NCBI GenBank assembly: GCA_964484465.1
Contig: CAZAFL010000003.1
Coordinates: 62,001-126,000, forward strand
DNA: 64,000 nt
Direction of reading: 5' to 3'
DNA from: CAZAFL01 sp964484465
GTDB taxonomy: Bacteria > Bacteroidota > Ignavibacteria > UBA10030 > SZUA-254
Of the stretch, positions 34,486-42,867 are shown in pieces. The notes beneath the pieces are model-generated. The model made no database searches and was not told the origin of the DNA. It saw only the letters and a list, made by a program, of their open reading frames with translations. The number at the start of each line of letters is the position of its first letter. The stretch's first letter is position 1. A program made the position numbers and the translations under genes.

Positions 34486-34514
34486 TTGACAATATCAGTT
34501 TATGTTCGTATATT
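34486..34514 (+). promoter_or_regulatory. Strong sigma-70-type promoter of the DUF1573 pair
   Basis: TTGACA (34486-34491), 17-base spacer, TATATT (34509-34514): eleven of twelve consensus positions. The leader is about 30 bases, with GAGGAG (34536-34541) as ribosome binding site. Confidence 0.8.
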
Positions 34515-34549
34515 TTTTTACTAATTTTCTACTCCGAGGAGCATGTATA

Positions 34550-35254
34550 ATGAAATCAACGCGTTCTATATTGATAGTTCTTTCGATATTATGTGCAGGG
34601 ACGTCGACAGCGCAACCTAAAATGAGACTGATTCCCGGAACATCATTCGGGTTCGGCCAAGTCTACAAGGGGGCAAAACCGTCACGGGTTGTCACTGTAC
34701 AGAATCTCGGTAAGGATACGCTTACTATCGGGGAAGTAACCGCGCAATGCGGCTGCACCGCCACGATGATGGACAAACATAAAATCGCACCGTCAGATTC
34801 AGGGAGATTATCGATATCGTTCAATACAGGAAGTTATGACGGCACCGTCACAAAGCATGTCTACATCAATTCAAATGACCCATCCAGCCCGAGAACGACA
34901 ATAGAATTCACGGCGAACGTTATACAGTTATTAAACCCGGACCCGAATTACATTTCCTTCAATGTGTCTAAAATCGACTCTACATATTCAAAAGTCATTA
35001 CCATCACGAACACAAGTAAACAATCGGTCAAAATTCTCGGGGTCGATTCAAAATTTGAATCCCTGAAAGTTTCAATATTAAAGAATCAGCTGATGCCGGG
35101 CGACCAAACCGAACTGCAAACCGCGTACCATCCGACAAGAGCAGAAAACCAATCCGGCACAATCGACCTGAAGACGGATGATGCTACGCAGCCTATGATA
35201 CAGATCCGTGTTTTTTCATGGTTCCAATCCCTTCAACATCCTGTCAATAAATGA
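34550..35254 (+). CDS. DUF1573 domain periplasmic protein (first of a pair)
   Basis: 234 residues from the ATG at 34550. The open frame extends 16 codons upstream to 34502, but that lies inside the promoter, and the GAGGAG site serves the later ATG. A signal peptide (MKSTRSILIVLSILCAGTSTA) is followed by two immunoglobulin-like ASH/DUF1573 domains (about 25-120 and 125-230). The first has the conserved 'TAQCGCTATMMDK' Cys-Gly-Cys element near residue 67. Function is unknown; such proteins are abundant in Bacteroidota and relatives, are often exported, and the Cys pair may form a disulfide or bind metal. The gene overlaps the next by four bases. Confidence 0.9.
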   Translation: MKSTRSILIVLSILCAGTSTAQPKMRLIPGTSFGFGQVYKGAKPSRVVTVQNLGKDTLTIGEVTAQCGCTATMMDKHKIAPSDSGRLSISFNTGSYDGTVTKHVYINSNDPSSPRTTIEFTANVIQLLNPDPNYISFNVSKIDSTYSKVITITNTSKQSVKILGVDSKFESLKVSILKNQLMPGDQTELQTAYHPTRAENQSGTIDLKTDDATQPMIQIRVFSWFQSLQHPVNK

Positions 35255-35985
35255 ACATGTTCGTGCGACCGAGAGTAGCATGGGGAAAACTGTTCCTCAA
35301 CACATTTGTTCTCATTTGCACTGTTGCCGTAGTATCAATGAGCCAGCCAAAACTCACGATTGTCGGCGGGACGCGGTTTGATTTCGGCGACCTCGTGTAC
35401 GGAATTGCAAAAAAGAATTTGACGATCAGGAATGAAGGAAAAGACACACTTATTCTTTCCAATGTGAGTGCGTCTTGTGGCTGCACGGCGGCTCTTCCGG
35501 GGAAAGAACGCATCGCTCCTCACGATAGCACCTCTCTCGCAATTACATTCAACACAAGAAATATTTCCGGACATGCGGAAAAAGCAGTTTCCCTTGATAC
35601 GAACGACCCGACCCAGAACAAAGTCCGGATAGTCTTCACCGCGAATGTCACCGGCGTGCTGGACCTTCAGCCTGATTATGTATATTTTCAGGCACAACTT
35701 GATTCACCCTCGGTCAAGTCAGTCGTCCTCAAAAACAGAGGAACCTCCGAAATCAATCTTTCGTCGATAACATCTTCGCTGGAGAATATTTCTCTCAAAC
35801 TTTCTCAGACACAACTTAAACCTGCTGAGCAAGCTACATTGACTGCTGTTCTGACACCAAGAGCAAAGGGCACATTCAAGGGGGAAATTGTTATTAAAAC
35901 TGACAACCCTAAACTTCCCTCCGTTACCGTGAGGGTTGTCGGTCTGGTCATCCAGAAAAACTCTCCTGGTAATTCTTCACATTAA
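35251..35985 (+). CDS. DUF1573 domain periplasmic protein (second of a pair)
   Basis: 244 residues. A signal-like hydrophobic segment (about 14-30) precedes two ASH/DUF1573 domains; 'SASCGCTAALPGKERIAPHD' repeats the Cys-Gly-Cys element of the upstream paralogue. The two proteins align along their length ('GGTRFDFGDLVYG' versus 'PGTSFGFGQVYKG'), so they are a tandem duplication. ATGs at 35251 and 35257 are both possible; the first overlaps the upstream stop as ATGA. A similar module recurs in the giant protein at 52323-57929. Confidence 0.88.
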   Translation: MNMFVRPRVAWGKLFLNTFVLICTVAVVSMSQPKLTIVGGTRFDFGDLVYGIAKKNLTIRNEGKDTLILSNVSASCGCTAALPGKERIAPHDSTSLAITFNTRNISGHAEKAVSLDTNDPTQNKVRIVFTANVTGVLDLQPDYVYFQAQLDSPSVKSVVLKNRGTSEINLSSITSSLENISLKLSQTQLKPAEQATLTAVLTPRAKGTFKGEIVIKTDNPKLPSVTVRVVGLVIQKNSPGNSSH

Positions 35986-36189
35986 CTTCCTACCTGAGAA
36001 GGATCAAGAATCCGTCTGTGGTTTTTTCAACGGAATAAGCTTCTCTTCTCTGATATATCTTTTTAAGAATTAGATCGGAATACAATGCTCCCCCGCATTC
36101 AAGCGTGGCAGGTGTTATAAGCCGACGCGAAAGTGTTTGATGTGACAGGTCACAGCGCAGATTGTTTTTTGTTTCCCATTCTCTTATTA

Positions 36190-36217
36190 TTGGACATGAT
36201 AACATACCAATTATGCT
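36190..36217 (+). promoter_or_regulatory. Possible promoter of the thiolase gene
   Basis: TTGGAC (36190-36195), 16-base spacer, TATGCT (36212-36217). The predicted start would be only about 5 bases before the ATG at 36229, giving an almost leaderless message. No ribosome binding site is seen, which would fit that. Confidence 0.3.
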
Positions 36218-36228
36218 GAAAATACTAC

Positions 36229-37434
36229 ATGTCGAGAACTGAAGCATACATTATCGATGCAGTTCGCACGCCGGTCGGAAAATACGGCGGCGCTCTGCGT
36301 GAAGTGCGTCCGGATGATCTTGGCAGCGTTGTTATTAAATTTCTGGTCGAGCGAACAAAGCTGGATCCACAACGCATTCAGGATGTCGTATGGGGATGCG
36401 CCAACCAGGCCGGCGAAGACAACCGGAATATCGGCAGAATGAGTGCCTTGCTTGCCGGACTCCCGTATTTTGTTCCCGGGACGACTGTTAACAGGCTCTG
36501 CGGTTCAAGCCTCGATGCTCTCAACCAGGCAGCACGTGCGATATGGTCCGACGACCTGGAAATCATCGTCGTCGGCGGTGTGGAAAGCATGAGCCGCGCA
36601 CCATATTCCGTTGTAAAAAACCAGGCAGGCTCTTACGGAAACATCATTGCCTACGATACGGCCCTCGGCTGGCGTTATCCCAATCCGAGAATGGAGAAGA
36701 TGTTCCCGTTGGAATCGATGGGGGAAACCGCCGAAAATGTTGCAGAAAGATATCACATCGATCGAGAAGAACAGGATATATTTGCGTATAATAGTCACAT
36801 GAAAGCCGTGCAGGCACAGAAAAACGGTTTATTCCGGGAGGAACTTGTTCCGGTCGCCGTCCCCCAGAAAAAAGGAGAGCCCGTTTTCGTAAAGGAAGAC
36901 GAGGGACCCCGCGCAGATACTACAGTCGAACAGCTTTCAAAACTTTCGCCGGTCTTCCGCAGGAACGGAACTGTCACGGCCGGAAATTCCTCTTCGCTCA
37001 ATGACGGAGCAGCGGCACTCATTGTCATGAGCGAACGGCGAATAAAGGAGCTTAGCTTTACGCCGATGGCACGCATCGTTGCAACGGGCACCGTGGGTGT
37101 CGACCCTCGCTACATGGGCATCGGTCCGGTTCCTGCAGTCGGGATGGCCCTCCAAAAAGCCAAACTGACAATGAATCATATCGACCTCGTGGAATTAAAT
37201 GAAGCGTTCGCTGCACAGTCTATTGCCGTTATCCGCGATCTGCATATCGATTCGGGAAAATTAAACGTCAACGGGGGTGCAATCGCTCTGGGGCACCCTC
37301 TCGGCTGCAGCGGGGCGCGCATCATGACAACACTCGTACACGAATTGAAACGGCGAAAAGTCCGTTACGGAATCGCGACGATGTGTATCGGCGTCGGACA
37401 GGGAATCGCTACAATTGTCGAGGGTTTATCTTAG
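36229..37434 (+). CDS. Thiolase, 3-oxoadipyl-CoA type (PaaJ/PcaF-like)
   Basis: 401 residues. Nucleophilic Cys in 'NRLCGSSLDALNQAARAIW' (near residue 88), 'GGVESMSRAPYSV', His in 'GGAIALGHPLGCSGARI' and the second Cys in 'ATMCIGVGQGIATIVEG'. 'GCANQAGEDNRNIGRMSALL' is a strong mark of 3-oxoadipyl-CoA thiolases (PaaJ/PcaF), as distinct from plain acetoacetyl-CoA thiolases. It would cleave 3-oxoadipyl-CoA to succinyl-CoA and acetyl-CoA, the last step of the phenylacetate or beta-ketoadipate routes, matching the PaaG-, PaaA- and PaaH-like neighbours. Substrate preference is inferred from this signature. Confidence 0.93.
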   Translation: MSRTEAYIIDAVRTPVGKYGGALREVRPDDLGSVVIKFLVERTKLDPQRIQDVVWGCANQAGEDNRNIGRMSALLAGLPYFVPGTTVNRLCGSSLDALNQAARAIWSDDLEIIVVGGVESMSRAPYSVVKNQAGSYGNIIAYDTALGWRYPNPRMEKMFPLESMGETAENVAERYHIDREEQDIFAYNSHMKAVQAQKNGLFREELVPVAVPQKKGEPVFVKEDEGPRADTTVEQLSKLSPVFRRNGTVTAGNSSSLNDGAAALIVMSERRIKELSFTPMARIVATGTVGVDPRYMGIGPVPAVGMALQKAKLTMNHIDLVELNEAFAAQSIAVIRDLHIDSGKLNVNGGAIALGHPLGCSGARIMTTLVHELKRRKVRYGIATMCIGVGQGIATIVEGLS

Positions 37435-37464
37435 CGCTATGTTCAACCATAGAAAGAGAAATAT

Positions 37465-37866
37465 ATGAGTAACAGAATTCACCCTTTTGTATTTGTGACC
37501 TTCGGTGCCGTTGTCGCATTGATTGTTTCATTTTTCAGTATTCAATTTGGCGGTAAAACGGCACTCTTTCTTGTCTCCTTCCTCACAATGGTCATTGTTG
37601 GCCTGATTGCAGGTCTTAATTGGAGAGTGTACCCGTGGCAAGTCGGACTGGTCGGGCTGGTACCGGCGTTACTCTTTCTTTTCTGGAGAATGTATTCTTC
37701 TTCCGAACCGCAGGATATAGCGTTGAACGCATCCCTGTTTGTCTTCCTGCCTGTTATATCTCTTGTCGCCGGCTCGTTCGGCGCGTACACAGGGAGATGG
37801 GCGTCTCACCGGAGCAAACGCCGTTCGATAGCACCGGAACCGCAGAAACCTGACGAGATGCATTGA
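37465..37866 (+). CDS. Small four-helix membrane protein, unknown
   Basis: 133 residues with four hydrophobic segments (about 7-25, 32-50, 57-75 and 88-110) and a basic cytoplasmic tail (ASHRSKRRS). An AGAAAGAGA tract precedes the ATG. I do not recognise a family. Its stop overlaps the TTG start of the following gene (TTGA), so the pair is co-translated. Similar small membrane proteins without assigned function are common. Confidence 0.65.
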   Translation: MSNRIHPFVFVTFGAVVALIVSFFSIQFGGKTALFLVSFLTMVIVGLIAGLNWRVYPWQVGLVGLVPALLFLFWRMYSSSEPQDIALNASLFVFLPVISLVAGSFGAYTGRWASHRSKRRSIAPEPQKPDEMH

Positions 37867-38297
37867 CATCGGTAAAGAATAAGAAAACAATTATTATCAT
37901 CGCCCTTGCGGCAACAATGAGCGCCACGCTGGGCACATTTGTCGTTCGAAGTATTATCGATCATATCTCGCCATCGTTCGACAAAGCATTGGTACAAATC
38001 GCCAACGAAACTAATAAAACCCTTCCGCTGATGGTCGATAATGAGACACGTCTCGACGCAACCATAGCCAACCCGGGAAATTCCTTCACATATTCTTACA
38101 CTCTTGTCAATTATACAAAGGAACGTGTCAACATATCAGATTTGAATGAACGGGTCAGACCTCAGATTATTGCAAATTACAAGTCACATCCACAGATGCA
38201 ATACTTCCGCGACCACAATGTTGAATTGCACTATCAGTACAAAGACAAGAACGAGGTATTCATAACTGAAATAGTCGTTAGCCCGAAAGACTTTTGA
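37863..38297 (+). CDS. Single-pass membrane protein, unknown
   Basis: 144 residues from a TTG overlapping the previous stop; this start is needed to include the charged N-terminus (TSVKNKK) before the membrane helix (about 8-32). The periplasmic part 'FTYSYTLVNYTKERVNISDL' and 'HYQYKDKNEVFITEIVVSP' looks like a small alpha/beta domain, similar in feel to single-helix proteins that follow polytopic partners. No family is recognised. It is probably a partner of the preceding membrane protein. Confidence 0.6.
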   Translation: MTSVKNKKTIIIIALAATMSATLGTFVVRSIIDHISPSFDKALVQIANETNKTLPLMVDNETRLDATIANPGNSFTYSYTLVNYTKERVNISDLNERVRPQIIANYKSHPQMQYFRDHNVELHYQYKDKNEVFITEIVVSPKDF

Positions 38298-38396
38298 CAG
38301 CATTGTTGAAATTTCGGCTGGGACTGTAGTCGCACGGTGCGTCGTCCTGCAGATGCGTAAAACCACCCTTTAAAGTGCGAACGATTCGTTCCATGC

Positions 38397-38425
38397 TTGA
38401 TTTTACCCGCAGGCTTTTCTAAATT
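38397..38425 (+). promoter_or_regulatory. Promoter of the PQQ-type dehydrogenase gene
   Basis: TTGATT (38397-38402), 17-base spacer, TAAATT (38420-38425). The leader is about 44 bases to the ATG at 38476. Confidence 0.5.
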
Positions 38426-38475
38426 AATACATCTGGTGCGTCGATGAAAAGTCAACATTCTTCATTCCAAATACA

Positions 38476-39588
38476 ATGAAGGTTGTTTTAATCATGTATT
38501 TCACGGTGTTGTTGGCCCTGCTTTCTTTCCTTGTCTCATGCAAGAATGTCGAAGGACAGGAGGACTCCATCAAACTTCCGCCGGGGTTTCATATTGCCGT
38601 TTATGCCGATATTGTCCCCGGCGCACGGTCAATGACGAGAAGTCCGAACGGAACATTATTCGTCGGTACGCGCGATGTAGGAAATGTCTACGCTATCCTC
38701 GATACGAACAACGACCAGAAAGCGGATAAAATCATCACGATTTTATCAAATCTGCATTCCCCTAACGGCGTAGCATTCAGAAATGGCTCGCTGTATGTTG
38801 CAGAAATCAATCGCATCCTTCGATATGACAACATTGAAGCAAATCTCGAGCACCCTCCTACGCCCGTTGTGGTCAACGACCACTTCCCTTCCGACGAAGC
38901 TCATGGCTGGAAATTTATCGCATTCGGACCCGACAGCATGCTATATGTTCCCGTCGGTGCGCCCTGTAACGTGTGCGAACAGCAGGATGAACGGTATGCT
39001 TCTATTATGCGGATGAATGCGGATGGAAGCGGATTAGAAGTGTACGCCCACGGCGTCCGAAACACAGTCGGCTTTGCATGGCACCCACAAACGCACGAAT
39101 TGTGGTTCACGGATAACGGCCGGGATAATTTGGGCGACAATCTTCCGCCAGATGAATTGAATTATGCCCCATCAAAAGGGATGAATTTCGGTTTCCCTTA
39201 TTTCCATGGGAACGGTATCCCAGACCCTCAGTTCGGACAAGGACATACGGCCGGGGAGTTTACCCCTCCGGCGATGCAGCTTGGTCCTCATGTCGCTTCG
39301 CTCGGAATGAGATTTTACACTGGAACGATGTTCCCGGAAGAATACCGGAATCAGATTTTCATCGCCGAACATGGTTCATGGAATCGCAGCACACCGATCG
39401 GGTATCGCATAACGCTTGTAAGATTAAGCGGCAACCGGGCGACAAGCTATGAAGTGTTTGCTGAAGGATGGCTTCACGGAAATAGCAGGACCGGCAGACC
39501 GGTCGACGTTCTCGTCATGCCCGACGGTGCACTCCTGGTTTCAGACGATTACGGCAATACAATTTATCGCATCTGGTATAAACAATAA
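38476..39588 (+). CDS. PQQ-dependent sugar (glucose/sorbosone) dehydrogenase-like lipoprotein
   Basis: 370 residues. A lipoprotein signal ends FLVSC (Cys near residue 22). The mature part is a six-bladed propeller of the GSDH family: it starts 'KLPPGFHIAVYADIVPGARS', with 'LHSPNGVAFRNGSLYVAE', 'GVRNTVGFAWHPQTHELWFT', 'DNGRDNLGDNLPPDELN' and 'FIAEHGSWNRSTPIGYRI'. Members oxidise sugars or related aldoses in the periplasm with pyrroloquinoline quinone, although many Bacteroidota homologues are uncharacterised and the cofactor is not proven. No PQQ synthesis genes are in the window. The cupin gene follows after 12 bases. Confidence 0.88.
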   Translation: MKVVLIMYFTVLLALLSFLVSCKNVEGQEDSIKLPPGFHIAVYADIVPGARSMTRSPNGTLFVGTRDVGNVYAILDTNNDQKADKIITILSNLHSPNGVAFRNGSLYVAEINRILRYDNIEANLEHPPTPVVVNDHFPSDEAHGWKFIAFGPDSMLYVPVGAPCNVCEQQDERYASIMRMNADGSGLEVYAHGVRNTVGFAWHPQTHELWFTDNGRDNLGDNLPPDELNYAPSKGMNFGFPYFHGNGIPDPQFGQGHTAGEFTPPAMQLGPHVASLGMRFYTGTMFPEEYRNQIFIAEHGSWNRSTPIGYRITLVRLSGNRATSYEVFAEGWLHGNSRTGRPVDVLVMPDGALLVSDDYGNTIYRIWYKQ

Positions 39589-39600
39589 TGATGAAACTGC

Positions 39601-39963
39601 ATGCCTACTCATATTAAGAAAGCCTCAATAATAAACGCTGCCGGCAACAAACCGAAAATCATTGAAGAATATATTGGACGCATAAACTCAAAAACTACAG
39701 GTCTCAGTATCGCCCGGATGAAAAGTCCTTCTGGCTGGATCGAGCCCGGGCAAACTCCTGAGTTCGATGAATACACTATCGTTTTGAAGGGAATGTTGAA
39801 AGTTGATTCGAAGAATGAATCGGTGAATGTTCACGCGGGAGAGGCAATCATCGCTCATCGCGGTGAATGGATACAGTACAGTTCACCTGGCCCTGAAGGG
39901 GCGGAGTATGTTGCTGTGTGTATGCCGGCGTTTTCTGTCGAGACGGTAAGGAGAGATGGATGA
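39601..39963 (+). CDS. Cupin domain protein
   Basis: 120 residues forming one small beta-barrel cupin. 'PGQTPEFDEYTIVLKGMLKV' is cupin motif 1 with Glu, but the usual two His are replaced (Glu-Phe-Asp-Glu), and 'AGEAIIAHRGEWIQYSSPGP' is motif 2. Similar to the DUF861/EutQ-like cupins that often lack a full metal site, so it may bind a ligand rather than catalyse. It shares a transcript with the PQQ-type dehydrogenase and ends just before a terminator hairpin. Confidence 0.85.
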   Translation: MPTHIKKASIINAAGNKPKIIEEYIGRINSKTTGLSIARMKSPSGWIEPGQTPEFDEYTIVLKGMLKVDSKNESVNVHAGEAIIAHRGEWIQYSSPGPEGAEYVAVCMPAFSVETVRRDG

Positions 39964-39975
39964 ATAGAGAGCTGA

Positions 39976-40001
39976 TCGCTTCGGAAAGAAGCGACGTTTT
40001 T
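39976..40001 (+). terminator. Intrinsic terminator after the cupin gene
   Basis: Perfect stem TCGCTTC (39976-39982) with GAAGCGA (39988-39994), 5-base loop GGAAA, then CG and five T (39997-40001). It lies between convergent genes. On the minus strand the hairpin has no T-run, so it mainly serves the plus strand. Confidence 0.7.
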
Positions 40002-41854
40002 CAACAGCACCCGAATTCCGGTGGGCAAAAATCCTTCTCTGTAGTGTAAACGGCACGACCCTCAATGGAATATTCTCCTCTTACAATCACTTTGTACCAT
40101 CTGCGGAATGCTTCAACAAGAATAATCACGGCACATCCCATAATAATTACTGTCAGGACGGCGTCGATATATCCCTGAACGGCAGTTGCCGGGTTCGACG
40201 TGAGGGGCAAAAAATTATCGAAAATATTTTCCCAGCAGGCAACGAGGGTGGTGATGGAAACGAACAGCATCGGTATGAGTGTCACCCAGACATACTTGAT
40301 TTTCCCCGAATTGATGATCGCACTCGTCGCAACAGCGAGCGCAACTCCCGCGAGCAACTGATTCGCCGTCCCAAACATCGGCCAGATTGTGCTGATACTC
40401 CCCGTCCAGATGAAATATGACCATCCTCCAACAACGAGGGCCGTGGAAATCAATGCGCCCGGAATCCAGTCCGCTTTCTCAATCGGTTTCCACAATCTTC
40501 CCGCAAACTCCTGAACCAGGAAGCGGGAGACCCTCGTTCCTGTATCGATTGTCGTCAGGATAAATAACGCCTCGAACATAATTGCGAAATGGTACCAGTA
40601 CGACAGCAAACCTTTCATGCCAGGAATTGCTGAAAATATCTGGGCAAATCCAACTGCAAGGGAAACAGCGCCACCTGGTCTGCCGGACACATTTTCGCCG
40701 ACTACACGAGAAAGGTCGGTGAGGTTTTGCGTCGACATCCCGAGCGCCGCGAATTTCTCAGGTGAAAGATTAATTGCAAAATAATCTCCTGGAAACAATG
40801 AGCTTGAGGCAATGAGCGCAATGATACCGACCAACCCCTCCATCAACATAGCACCGTAGCCGATCATACGCGCATCGACTTCCTTCGTAAGCATTTTTGG
40901 TGTCGTGCCCGATGAAACGAGGGCATGAAATCCGGAAATCGCGCCGCACGCGATGGTAATGAACACAAAAGGAAAAATTTTACCGGGGATGATTGGCCCC
41001 CCTCCGTGAATATATTCGGTAAATGCAGGCATCTTTAATTCCGGATTCACAATAATAACACCAAGCACCAGCGCGGCAATTGTCCCTATCTTCATGTACG
41101 AGCTCAGGTAATCTCTCGGGCACAGCAGCAGCCATACCGGCAAGACCGACGCAATAAATCCGTAGCTGGCTATTGCAATGATAATTCCCTCCCTGGAAAA
41201 GGTAAAATAAGGAGCGAGCCATGATTGCGGAATCATCCCCCCAATAATCACTGACACCAGAACACCGATAACGCCGATCAAGCTTGCTTCTCCGATTTTT
41301 CCCGGTCGAATGCGGTACATCCATAACCCAACGAAGAGCGCTATCGGTATGGTCATCGCGATAGTAAATGTTCCCCACGAGCTGTCGCGTAGCGCATTAA
41401 CCACAGCAAGCCCAAGCCCTGCAAGCGCAATCATCACGATGATAAGAATTGCAATCGAACCCACCATCCCGGCAAGGGGGCTGATTTCATGGCGGGCGAG
41501 TATGGCAAGGGACCTTCCCTTCCTCCTGACAGATGCCGCAAGAATCACAAAGTCGTGCACTGCACCACCAAGACACACACCAATTAACAACCACAAAAAT
41601 CCCGGAAGAAAACCAAACTGCGCGGCAAGCACGGGACCAATCAGCGGTCCCGCGCCCGATATGGCGGCAAAATGATGGCCGAATAAAACCCACTTGTTGG
41701 TGGGATAATAATTCTGACCGTCATACATTGCAGTGGCGGGCGTCTCGCGCGTATTGTCCAGCGCAACAACTTTTGCGGCTATAAATGCGCTGTAATAACG
41801 GTATGCAATAGCCATTACACACAACGCACCAACGATGAAAGGAAGAGTGTTCAT
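40001..41854 (-). CDS. cstA: Carbon starvation protein A (peptide/pyruvate transporter)
   Basis: 617 residues, about 15-18 membrane segments. The start 'LPFIVGALCVMAIAYRYYSA' and the signature 'HHFAAISGAGPLIGPVLAA' identify the CstA family; 'GAVHDFVILAASVRRKG' and 'SGTTPKMLTKEVDARMIGYG' are also conserved. CstA proteins import peptides or pyruvate in carbon-limited cells. Three exported or lipid-anchored peptidases in this window fit a peptide-using lifestyle. The tail 'DFCPPEFGCC' is Cys-rich. It is the last gene of the long minus-strand run, 43 bases after yraN, and may also be transcribed separately. Confidence 0.95.
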   Translation of the reverse strand: MNTLPFIVGALCVMAIAYRYYSAFIAAKVVALDNTRETPATAMYDGQNYYPTNKWVLFGHHFAAISGAGPLIGPVLAAQFGFLPGFLWLLIGVCLGGAVHDFVILAASVRRKGRSLAILARHEISPLAGMVGSIAILIIVMIALAGLGLAVVNALRDSSWGTFTIAMTIPIALFVGLWMYRIRPGKIGEASLIGVIGVLVSVIIGGMIPQSWLAPYFTFSREGIIIAIASYGFIASVLPVWLLLCPRDYLSSYMKIGTIAALVLGVIIVNPELKMPAFTEYIHGGGPIIPGKIFPFVFITIACGAISGFHALVSSGTTPKMLTKEVDARMIGYGAMLMEGLVGIIALIASSSLFPGDYFAINLSPEKFAALGMSTQNLTDLSRVVGENVSGRPGGAVSLAVGFAQIFSAIPGMKGLLSYWYHFAIMFEALFILTTIDTGTRVSRFLVQEFAGRLWKPIEKADWIPGALISTALVVGGWSYFIWTGSISTIWPMFGTANQLLAGVALAVATSAIINSGKIKYVWVTLIPMLFVSITTLVACWENIFDNFLPLTSNPATAVQGYIDAVLTVIIMGCAVIILVEAFRRWYKVIVRGEYSIEGRAVYTTEKDFCPPEFGCC

Positions 41855-41897
41855 GTTCTCATATCAGGTACGGTCATGTTGAGTCAGTTCATCGAAC

Positions 41898-42248
41898 CTA
41901 AAACGCATCCTTAAAGTGCCGAACTTCCCTGCCCGAGTTACTGAATTGAATTGCAATAACGTCGAACCGGCAGGCTTGTTGCTCGATGTGATGTTTGAAT
42001 AAATATCCTTCAGCAATTTTGCGGATTTGAAGTCGTTTAAACTCAGTGACGGCATCTTCGGGGTCACCGAACATAGTTGAATGCCGTGCCTTGACCTCTA
42101 CGAACACCAGCGTCTCCTCATCTTCGACAACGACATCTATCTCGCCGCGTCCGAACCTGAAATTTCGTTCGAGGATACGATAACCCTTTTTCTCCAAATA
42201 ATCAACAGCGATATCTTCCCCCAGCGTACCTTTGTTCCTCTTATTCAC
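41898..42248 (-). CDS. yraN: YraN/UPF0102 family predicted endonuclease
   Basis: 116 residues from GTG at 42248, the start matching family N-termini ('NKRNKGTLGEDIAVDYLEKK'); a TTG at 42266 would add six residues. Restriction-endonuclease-like core: 'GRGEIDVVVEDEETLVFVEV' with the Asp, Glu and Lys of the PD-(D/E)xK site, the Lys being in 'VEVKAR'. The gene overlaps the end of rnhB, the same neighbour as in many genomes. The family's role is unproved; a link to DNA uptake or Holliday-junction processing has been suggested. Confidence 0.92.
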   Translation of the reverse strand: MNKRNKGTLGEDIAVDYLEKKGYRILERNFRFGRGEIDVVVEDEETLVFVEVKARHSTMFGDPEDAVTEFKRLQIRKIAEGYLFKHHIEQQACRFDVIAIQFSNSGREVRHFKDAF

Positions 42249-42858
42249 AATTGTAGCTGACTCCAATCAGAGGCATCCGAAAACTGCGGCGATGGATTTC
42301 ACAGGGACCGAATTTTCGGATAGCTTCAATATGTTCCTTTGTGCCGTATCCTTTGTGTTTTGCAAAACCATATTGCGGGTACAGCCGATCGCAGTCAACC
42401 ATAATCCGGTCGCGCGTCACCTTTGCGATAACGGAAGCAGCCGCAATAGAAAAACATTTAGCATCCCCACCCACGATGGCGGTAAACGGAATTGATGATA
42501 CTTGATAACGCGGCCCGTCAACGAGCAAATGCTGCGGTCTTTGTGAAAGCTGGGCAACAGCTTCTTTCATCGCCCTCATGGACGCCCGGTAGATATTTAT
42601 TTCGTCAATGGTCGTATGTGAAATTATTCCCACACCGATACAGAGAGCATGTTGCTGAATATGCTCGAACACTTCGTTCCGCCGATGCGCGGAGAGTTTT
42701 TTTGAATCGTCAATACCTTCTATCCACACACCCTGTCGAAAGAGGACTGCAGCGGCAACGACCGGTCCTGCGAGAGGGCCTCTCCCCGCTTCGTCGATAC
42801 CGGCGACATATTCAATCCCCTTACTCCAGTACGTTCGTTCTACGTCAAGGTCGAGCAT
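42241..42858 (-). CDS. rnhB: Ribonuclease HII
   Basis: 205 residues, cleaving RNA in RNA-DNA hybrids including single ribonucleotides in DNA. Active-site acids are visible in 'YVAGIDEAGRGPLAGPVVAA' (Asp, Glu) and in 'LLVDGPRYQV' and 'AASVIAKVTRDRIM'; 'YPQYGFAKHKGYGTKEH' is the family tail. It lies 9 bases after the Omp85 gene and overlaps yraN. Confidence 0.96.
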   Translation of the reverse strand: MLDLDVERTYWSKGIEYVAGIDEAGRGPLAGPVVAAAVLFRQGVWIEGIDDSKKLSAHRRNEVFEHIQQHALCIGVGIISHTTIDEINIYRASMRAMKEAVAQLSQRPQHLLVDGPRYQVSSIPFTAIVGGDAKCFSIAAASVIAKVTRDRIMVDCDRLYPQYGFAKHKGYGTKEHIEAIRKFGPCEIHRRSFRMPLIGVSYNCE

Positions 42859-42867
42859 ACATTGCAG

